Positions 57,191-64,000 of a stretch of 64,000 nt of DNA are shown in pieces (position 1 is the stretch's first letter; the number at the start of each line of letters is the position of its first letter). The notes beneath the pieces were generated by a model. It was not told the DNA's origin and made no database searches. It saw only the letters and a list, made by a program, of their open reading frames with translations. Source of the DNA: Smallanthus sonchifolius (Eukaryota; Streptophyta; Magnoliopsida; Asterales; Asteraceae); contig CM042035.1 of assembly GCA_023525975.1 (NCBI GenBank), positions 25,594,001 through 25,658,000 of the forward strand, in the 5' to 3' direction. The position numbers were made by a program, and so were the translations under genes.

Positions 57191-57310
57191 GGTTGCGATC
57201 ATACCAGCACTAAAGCACCGGATCCCATCAGAACTTCGCAGTTAAGCGTGCTTGAGCGAGAGTAGTACTAGGATGGGTGACCCCCTGGGAAGTCCTCGTG
57301 TTGCAACCCC
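57191..57310 (+). rRNA. 5S rRNA: 5S rRNA gene copy 114 (B type)
   Basis: Class sequence; T9 spacer; duplicate of copy 109. Confidence 0.97.
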
Positions 57311-57690
57311 TTTTTTAATTTATTTTTTTTTACTCTAAACAACGTCATCCGTTGATTATTATGCAAGTGGGCGTAACGAGTTTTTGTCAAAAAACGGTCA
57401 ACGTACGTAAAGACTCGGGCGCGCGGGTCCGTGTCGGGAACACCCGATCGCGGGAGACACACGTTTAGACGTCGAGTGGAACACGTGTGTCATCTTATAC
57501 TAGTCAATTATTCTTACGCCTCGGGTGAGCGTGGGAATATGTTTTGTACAAGGAAGTATAAGAACTAAACGCTCGCCGGCGGGTGACGCACGTGTTGACG
57601 TAAGGCGGAACGCGCGCGCAAGAGGAGAATGCAAGTAAAAATGAGTCATGTGTGGAAGGGGATAAAGTAATAGAATGAAAGAATTATTTC

Positions 57691-57810
57691 GGTTGCGATC
57701 ATACCAGCACTAAAGCACCGGATTCCATCAGAACTCCGCAGTTAAGCGTGCTTGGGCGAGAGTAGTACTAGGATGGGTGACCCCCTGGGAAGTCCTCTTG
57801 TTGCAACCCC
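57691..57810 (+). rRNA. 5S rRNA: 5S rRNA gene copy 115 (A type, C34T)
   Basis: C34T; H spacer; duplicate of copy 110. Confidence 0.97.
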
Positions 57811-58195
57811 TTTTTTAATTTATTTTTTTTACTCTAAACAACGTCATCCGTTGATTATTATGCAAGCGGACGTGGGTGTAACGAGTTTTTGTCAAAAAAC
57901 GGTCAACGTACGTAAAGACTCGGGCGCGCGGGTCCGTGTCGGGAACACCCGATCGCGGGAGACACACGTTTAGACGTCTTGTGGAACACGTGTGTCATCT
58001 TATACTAGTCAATTATTCTTACGCCTCGGGTGAGCGTGGGAATATGTTTTGTACAAGGAAGTATAAGAACTAAACGCTCGCCGGCGGGTGACGCACGTGT
58101 TGACGTAAGGTGGAACGCGCGCGCAAGAGGAGAATGCAAGTAAAAATGAGTCATGTGTGGAAGGGGATAAAGTAATAGAATGAAAGAGTTATTTC

Positions 58196-58315
58196 GGTTG
58201 CGATCATACCAGCACTAAAGCACCGGATCCCATCAGAACTTCGCAGTTAAGCGTGCTTGAGCGAGAGTAGTACTAGGATGGGTGACCCCCTGGGAAGTCC
58301 TCGTGTTGCAACCCC
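58196..58315 (+). rRNA. 5S rRNA: 5S rRNA gene copy 116 (B type)
   Basis: Class sequence; T9 spacer; duplicate of copy 111. Confidence 0.97.
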
Positions 58316-58695
58316 TTTTTTAATTTATTTTTTTTTACTCTAAACAACGTCATCCGTTGATTATTATGCAAGTGGGCGTAACGAGTTTTTGTCAAAAAAC
58401 GGTCAACGTACGTAAAGACTCGGGCGCGCGGGTCCGTGTCGGGAACACCCGATCGCGGGAGACACACGTTTAGACGTCGAGTGGAACACGTGTGTCATCT
58501 TATACTAGTCAATTATTCTTACGCCTCGGGTGAGCGTGGGAATATGTTTTGTACAAGGAAGTATAAGAACTAAACGCTCGCCGGCGGGTGACGCACGTGT
58601 TGACGTAAGGCGGAACGCGCGCGCAAGAGGAGAATGCAAGTAAAAATGAGTCATGTGTGGAAGGGGATAAAGTAATAGAATGAAAGAATTATTTC

Positions 58696-58815
58696 GGTTG
58701 CGATCATACCAGCACTAAAGCACCGGATTCCATCAGAACTCCGCAGTTAAGCGTGCTTGGGCGAGAGTAGTACTAGGATGGGTGACCCCCTGGGAAGTCC
58801 TCTTGTTGCAACCCC
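58696..58815 (+). rRNA. 5S rRNA: 5S rRNA gene copy 117 (A type, C34T)
   Basis: C34T; A1 spacer; duplicate of copy 112. Confidence 0.97.
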
Positions 58816-59201
58816 TTTTTTAATTTATTTTTTTTACTCTAAACAACGTCATCCGTTGATTATTATGCAAGCGGACGTGGGTGTAACGAGTTTTTGTCAA
58901 AAAACGGTCAACGTACGTAAAGACTCGGGCGCGCGGGTCCGTGTCGGGGAACGCCCGATCGCGGGAGACACACGTTTAGACGTCGAGTGGAACACGTGTG
59001 TCTTCTTATACTAGTCAATTATTCTTACGCCTCGGGTGAGCGTGGGAATATGTTTTGTACAAGGAAGTATAAGAACTAAACGCTCGCCGGCGGGTGACGC
59101 ACGTGTTGACGTAAGGTGGAACGCGCGCGCAAGAGGAGAATGCAAGTAAAAATGAGTCATGTGTGGAAGGGGATAAAGTAATAGAATGAAAGAGTTATTT
59201 C

Positions 59202-59321
59202 GGTTGCGATCATACCAGCACTAAAGCACCGGATCCCATCAGAACTTCGCAGTTAAGCGTGCTTGAGCGAGAGTAGTACTAGGATGGGTGACCCCCTTGG
59301 AAGTCCTCGTGTTGCAACCCC
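59202..59321 (+). rRNA. 5S rRNA: 5S rRNA gene copy 118 (B type, G97T)
   Basis: G97T and GTAAATACTCGG spacer as in copy 113. The spacer then departs with GGCGGAATGCG before an A gene. Confidence 0.95.
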
Positions 59322-59701
59322 TTTTTTAATTTATTTTTTTTTACTCTAAACAACGTCATCCGTTGATTATTATGCAAGTGGGCGTAACGAGTTTTTGTCA
59401 AAAAACGGTCAACGTACGTAAATACTCGGGCGCGCGGGTCCGTGTCGGGAACACCCGATCGCGGGAGACACACGTTTAGACGTCTTGTGGAACACGTGTG
59501 TCATCTTATACTAGTCAATTATTCTTACGCCTCGGGTGAGCGTGGGAATATGTTTTGTACAAGGAAGTATAAGAACTAAACGCTCGCCGGCGGGTGACGC
59601 ACGTGTTGACGTAAGGCGGAATGCGCGCGCAAGAGGAGAATGCAAGTAAAAATGAGTCATGTGTGGAAGGGGATAAAGTAATAGAATGAAAGAATTATTT
59701 C

Positions 59702-59821
59702 GGTTGCGATCATACCAGCACTAAAGCACTGGATCCCATCAGAACCCCGCAGTTAAGCGTGCTTCGGCGAGAGTAGTACTAGGATGGGTGACCCCCTGGG
59801 AAGTCCTCTTGTTGCAACCCC
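59702..59821 (+). rRNA. 5S rRNA: 5S rRNA gene copy 119 (A type, T45C G64C C29T)
   Basis: Third copy of the C29T sublineage (with 85 and 103), but outside the 18-unit duplication. A1 spacer with private GTAAAGTGG. Confidence 0.94.
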
Positions 59822-60207
59822 TTTTTTAATTTATTTTTTTTACTCTAAACAACGTCATCCGTTGATTATTATGCAAGCGGACGTGGGTGTAACGAGTTTT
59901 TGTCAAAAAACGGTCAACGTACGTAAAGACTCGGGCGCGCGGGTCCGTGTCGGGGAACGCCCGATCGCGGGAGACACACGTTTAGACGTCGAGTGGAACA
60001 CGTGTGTCTTCTTATACTAGTCAATTATTCTTACGCCTCGGGTGAGCGTGGGAATATGTTTTGTACAAGGAAGTATAAGAACTAAACGCTCGCCGGCGGG
60101 TGACGCACGTGTTGACGTAAAGTGGAACGCGCGCGCAAGAGGAGAATGCAAGTAAAAATGAGTCATGTGTGGAAGGGGATAAAGTAATAGAATGAAAGAG
60201 TTATTTC

Positions 60208-60327
60208 GGTTGCGATCATACCAGCACTAAAGCACCGGATCCCATCAGAACTTCGCAGTTAAGCGTGCTTGAGCGAGAGTAGTACTAGGATGGGTGACCC
60301 CCTGGGAAGTCCTCGTGTTGCAACCCC
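60208..60327 (+). rRNA. 5S rRNA: 5S rRNA gene copy 120 (B type)
   Basis: Class sequence; T8 spacer with ACTCAGG but AGAACTAAACG, then GCCGTCGGG and GCGCGTAAGAGG as after copy 9. Confidence 0.97.
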
Positions 60328-60706
60328 TTTTTTAATTTATTTTTTTTACTCTAAACAACGTCATCCGTTGATTATTATGCAAGTGGGCGTAACGAGTTTT
60401 TGTCAAAAAACGGTCAACGTACGTAAAGACTCAGGCGCGCGGGTCCGTGTCGGGAACACCCGATCGCGGGAGACACACGTTTAGACGTCGAGTGGAACAC
60501 GTGTGTCATCTTATACTAGTCAATTATTCTTACGCCTCGGGTGAGCGTGGGAATATGTTTTGTACAAGGAAGTATAAGAACTAAACGCTCGCCGTCGGGT
60601 GACGCACGTGTTGACGTAAGGCGGAACGCGCGCGTAAGAGGAGAATGCAAGTAAAAATGAGTCATGTGTGGAAGGGGATAAAGTAATAGAATGAAAGAAT
60701 TATTTC

Positions 60707-60826
60707 GGTTGCGATCATACCAGCACTAAAGCACCGGATCCCATTAGAACTCCGCAGTTAAGCGTGCTTGGGCGAGAGTAGTACTAGGATGGGTGACCCC
60801 CTTGGAAGTCCTCTTGTTGCAACCCC
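60707..60826 (+). rRNA. 5S rRNA: 5S rRNA gene copy 121 (A type)
   Basis: C39T in loop C and G97T in box C. A2 spacer. Confidence 0.94.
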
Positions 60827-61212
60827 TTTTTTAATTTATTTTTTTTACTCTAAACAACGTCATCCGTTGATTATTATGCAAGCGGACGTGGGTGTAACGA
60901 GTTTTTGTCAAAAAACGGTCAACGTACGTAAAGACTCGGGCGCGCGGGTCCGTGTCGTGGAACGCCCGATCGCGGGAGACACACGTTTAGACGTCGAGTG
61001 GAACACGTGTGTCTTCTTATACTAGTCAATTATTCTTACGCCTCGGGTGAGCGTGGGAATATGTTTTGTACAAGGAAGTATAAGAACTAAACGCTCGCCG
61101 GCGGGTGACGCACGTGTTGACGTAAGGTGAAACGCGCGCGCAAGAGGAGAATGCAAGTAAAAATGAGTCATGTGTGGAAGGGGATAAAGTAATAGAATGA
61201 AAGAGTTATTTC

Positions 61213-61332
61213 GGTTGCGATCATACCAGCACTAAAGCACCGGATCCCATCAGAACTTCGCAGTTAAGCGTGCTTGAGCGAGAGTAGTACTAGGATGGGT
61301 GACCCCCTGGGAAGTCCTCGTGTTGCAACCCC
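61213..61332 (+). rRNA. 5S rRNA: 5S rRNA gene copy 122 (B type)
   Basis: Class sequence; T9 spacer. Confidence 0.97.
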
Positions 61333-61712
61333 TTTTTTAATTTATTTTTTTTTACTCTAAACAACGTCATCCGTTGATTATTATGCAAGTGGGCGTAACG
61401 AGTTTTTGTCAAAAAACGGTCAACGTACGTAAAGACTCGGGCGCGCGGGTCCGTGTCGGGAACACCCGATCGCGGGAGACACACGTTTAGACGTCGAGTG
61501 GAACACGTGTGTCATCTTATACTAGTCAATTATTCTTACGCCTCGGGTGAGCGTGGGAATATGTTTTGTACAAGGAAGTATAAGAACTAAACGCTCGCCG
61601 GCGGGTGACGCACGTGTTGACGTAAGGCGGAACGCGCGCGCAAGAGGAGAATGCAAGTAAAAATGAGTCATGTGTGGAAGGGGATAAAGTAATAGAATGA
61701 AAGAATTATTTC

Positions 61713-61832
61713 GGTTGCGATCATACCAGCACTAAAGCACCGGATCCCATCAGAACCCCGCAGTTAAGCGTGCTTCGGCGAGAGTAGTACTAGGATGGGT
61801 GTCCCCCTGGGAAGTCCTCTTGTTGCAACCCC
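61713..61832 (+). rRNA. 5S rRNA: 5S rRNA gene copy 123 (A type, T45C G64C)
   Basis: T45C and G64C plus private A90T (GGGTGTCCCC) in box C. A2 spacer. Confidence 0.93.
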
Positions 61833-62218
61833 TTTTTTAATTTATTTTTTTTACTCTAAACAACGTCATCCGTTGATTATTATGCAAGCGGACGTGGGTG
61901 TAACGAGTTTTTGTCAAAAAACGGTCAACGTACGTAAAGACTCGGGCGCGCGGGTCCGTGTCGTGGAACGCCCGATCGCGGGAGACACACGTTTAGACGT
62001 CGAGTGGAACACGTGTGTCTTCTTATACTAGTCAATTATTCTTACGCCTCGGGTGAGCGTGGGAATATGTTTTGTACAAGGAAGTATAAGAACTAAACGC
62101 TCGCCGGCGGGTGACGCACGTGTTGACGTAAGGTGAAACGCGCGCGCAAGAGGAGAATGCAAGTAAAAATGAGTCATGTGTGGAAGGGGATAAAGTAATA
62201 GAATGAAAGAGTTATTTC

Positions 62219-62338
62219 GGTTGCGATCATACCAGCACTAAAGCACCGGATCCCATCAGAACTTCGCAGTTAAGCGTGCTTGAGCGAGAGTAGTACTAGG
62301 ATGGGTGACCCCTTGGGAAGTCCTCGTGTTGCAACCCC
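62219..62338 (+). rRNA. 5S rRNA: 5S rRNA gene copy 124 (B type)
   Basis: Private C95T in box C (CCCCTTGGG). Interrupted T tract; the spacer has GCCGTCGGG and GCGCGTAAGAGG. Confidence 0.95.
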
Positions 62339-62718
62339 TTTTTTAATTTATTTATTTTTACTCTAAACAACGTCATCCGTTGATTATTATGCAAGTGGGC
62401 GTAACGAGTTTTTGTCAAAAAACGGTCAACGTACGTAAAGACTCGGGCGCGCGGGTCCGTGTCGGGAACACCCAATCGCGGGAGACACACGTTTAGACGT
62501 CGAGTGGAACACGTGTGTCATCTTATACTAGTCAATTATTCTTACGCCTCGGGTGAGCGTGGGAATATGTTTTGTACAAGGAAGTATAAGAACTAAACGC
62601 TCGCCGTCGGGTGACGCACGTGTTGACGTAAGGCGGAACGCGCGCGTAAGAGGAGAATGCAAGTAAAAATGAGTCATGTGTGGAAGGGGATAAAGTAATA
62701 GAATGAAAGAATTATTTC

Positions 62719-62838
62719 GGTTGCGATCATACCAGCACTAAAGCACCGGATCCCATCAGAACTCCGCAGTTAAGCGTGCTTGGGCGAGAGTAGTACTAGG
62801 ATGGGTGACCCCCTGGGAAGTCCTCTTGTTGCAACCCC
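62719..62838 (+). rRNA. 5S rRNA: 5S rRNA gene copy 125 (A type)
   Basis: Class sequence; A2 spacer. Confidence 0.97.
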
Positions 62839-63224
62839 TTTTTTAATTTATTTTTTTTACTCTAAACAACGTCATCCGTTGATTATTATGCAAGCGGACG
62901 TGGGTGTAACGAGTTTTTGTCAAAAAACGGTCAACGTACGTAAAGACTCGGGCGCGCGGGTCCGTGTCGTGGAACGCCCGATCGCGGGAGACACACGTTT
63001 AGACGTCGAGTGGAACACGTGTGTCTTCTTATACTAGTCAATTATTCTTACGCCTCGGGTGAGCGTGGGAATATGTTTTGTACAAGGAAGTATAAGAACT
63101 AAACGCTCGCCGGCGGGTGACGCACGTGTTGACGTAAGGTGAAACGCGCGCGCAAGAGGAGAATGCAAGTAAAAATGAGTCATGTGTGGAAGGGGATAAA
63201 GTAATAGAATGAAAGAGTTATTTC

Positions 63225-63344
63225 GGTTGCGATCATACCAGCACTAAAGCACCGGATCCCATCAGAACTTCGCAGTTAAGCGTGCTTGAGCGAGAGTAGT
63301 ACTAGGATGGGTGACCCCCTGGGAAGTCCTCGTGTTGCAACCCC
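63225..63344 (+). rRNA. 5S rRNA: 5S rRNA gene copy 126 (B type)
   Basis: Class sequence; T9 spacer with CCCAATCGCGGG. Confidence 0.97.
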
Positions 63345-63724
63345 TTTTTTAATTTATTTTTTTTTACTCTAAACAACGTCATCCGTTGATTATTATGCAA
63401 GTGGGCGTAACGAGTTTTTGTCAAAAAACGGTCAACGTACGTAAAGACTCGGGCGCGCGGGTCCGTGTCGGGAACACCCAATCGCGGGAGACACACGTTT
63501 AGACGTCGAGTGGAACACGTGTGTCATCTTATACTAGTCAATTATTCTTACGCCTCGGGTGAGCGTGGGAATATGTTTTGTACAAGGAAGTATAAGAACT
63601 AAACGCTCGCCGGCGGGTGACGCACGTGTTGACGTAAGGCGGAACGCGCGCGCAAGAGGAGAATGCAAGTAAAAATGAGTCATGTGTGGAAGGGGATAAA
63701 GTAATAGAATGAAAGAATTATTTC

Positions 63725-63844
63725 GGTTGCGATCATACCAGCACTAAAGCACCGGATTCCATCAGAACTCCGCAGTTAAGCGTGCTTGGGCGAGAGTAGT
63801 ACTAGGATGGGTGACCCCCTGGGAAGTCCTCTTGTTGCAACCCC
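63725..63844 (+). rRNA. 5S rRNA: 5S rRNA gene copy 127 (A type, C34T)
   Basis: C34T. The following H spacer (GGGAACACCCG) is cut by the window end, so the array continues to the right. Confidence 0.97.
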
Positions 63845-64000
63845 TTTTTTAATTTATTTTTTTTACTCTAAACAACGTCATCCGTTGATTATTATGCAAG
63901 CGGACGTGGGTGTAACGAGTTTTTGTCAAAAAACGGTCAACGTACGTAAAGACTCGGGCGCGCGGGTCCGTGTCGGGAACACCCGATCGCGGGAGACACA

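Larger units (their letters stand above)
56993..59503 (+). repeat. 5-unit tandem duplication, second copy
   Basis: Homology runs on to 59616, then GGCGGAATG replaces GGTGGAACG. I noticed no difference between the two copies. The junction placed two B genes (113, 114) side by side, the only B-B neighbours in the window. Confidence 0.9.
1..64000 (+). repeat. 5S rDNA tandem array, about 127 units
   Basis: The whole window is a head-to-tail array with a period of 498-508 bp. Each unit holds a 120-nt 5S rRNA gene, a bipartite T-rich terminator, a spacer of about 380-388 nt rich in CG and ACGT motifs, and a short AT-rich stretch before the next gene. Units fall into A and B classes that usually alternate, so the larger period is about 1,006 bp. 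Unit length differs mainly by a 6-nt spacer indel (AAGCGGACGTGGGTGTAACG against AAGTGGGCGTAACG), a 1-nt G-run indel and the length of the second T tract. No non-rDNA sequence interrupts the array, and neither array end is inside the window. Seen directly; the assignment as nuclear plant 5S rDNA follows from the coding sequence. Confidence 0.98.

Noticed and set aside
1..64000. CRISPR-like array, because of regular repeats
   Set aside because: The period is about 500 bp with a conserved 5S RNA gene in each unit; there are no short repeats with unique spacers and no cas genes.
1..64000. Cassandra-type TRIM retrotransposons, which carry 5S-like sequences in their LTRs
   Set aside because: There are no LTR ends, primer binding site, polypurine tract or target site duplications; the full 5S gene and spacer recur in uninterrupted tandem order.
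1..64000. Non-coding satellite DNA
   Set aside because: Each unit has a full 120-nt 5S gene with internal promoter boxes and a T-run terminator, so this is rDNA.

Overview
The window is one uninterrupted tandem array of plant-type nuclear 5S ribosomal RNA genes, with no other gene in it. I count 127 complete 5S genes, all on the + strand and head to tail. Start-to-start spacing is 498-508 bp: a 120-nt gene plus a non-transcribed spacer of about 380-388 nt. The coding sequence matches the angiosperm 5S consensus: GGTTGCGATC start, CACCGGATCCC, the TTAAGCGTGCTTGGGCGAGAG internal control region, GGATGGGTGAC and a GTTGCAACCCC end. Every gene is followed at once by a T-run, the RNA polymerase III stop. 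The source is therefore a seed plant, most likely a dicot; I cannot name the species.

Gene classes (gene position 1 is the first G of GGTTGC). A type: C46, G65, T108. B type: T46, A65, G108. By my reading there are about 70 A genes, 53 B genes and 4 genes with an A-like body but G108 (copies 1, 51, 81, 99). A and B units mostly alternate, giving a higher-order dimer of about 1,006 bp.

Spacer classes used in the entries. A1 has GTCGGGGAACG. A2 has GTCGTGGAACG, often with TAATGAG. A3 is A1 with ATTTTGCAAG, usually followed by a CAGGTGACG block leading into another A gene. B spacers lack 6 nt near AAGTGGGCGTAACG and carry GTCATCTT. B spacers are subdivided by the second T tract: T8, T9, or interrupted (TTTATTTATTTTTAC). 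H spacers have an A front and a B back. O is a divergent spacer seen twice.

Layout. At 1-2 kb the units are the most divergent and copy 2 is probably dead. From 2 to 28 kb there is regular A/B alternation containing a 5,534-bp (11-unit) tandem duplication (about 9.6-20.7 kb). From 28 to 33 kb there is a local expansion of units with spacer deletions and G56A or T96A genes. From 34 to 36.5 kb five A units lie in a row. From 37.4 to 55.5 kb there is a nearly perfect 9,064-bp (18-unit) tandem duplication. From 54.5 to 59.5 kb there is a 2,511-bp (5-unit) duplication. From 59.7 kb to the end regular alternation resumes. The array runs off both ends of the window.

The small ORFs that recur in every unit run from inside the 5S gene into the spacer and are not regarded as genes. 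I found no protein gene, tRNA, transposon, CRISPR array or unknown system. The interest of the window lies in its fine-scale variant structure: gene classes, recombinant spacers and nested duplications.
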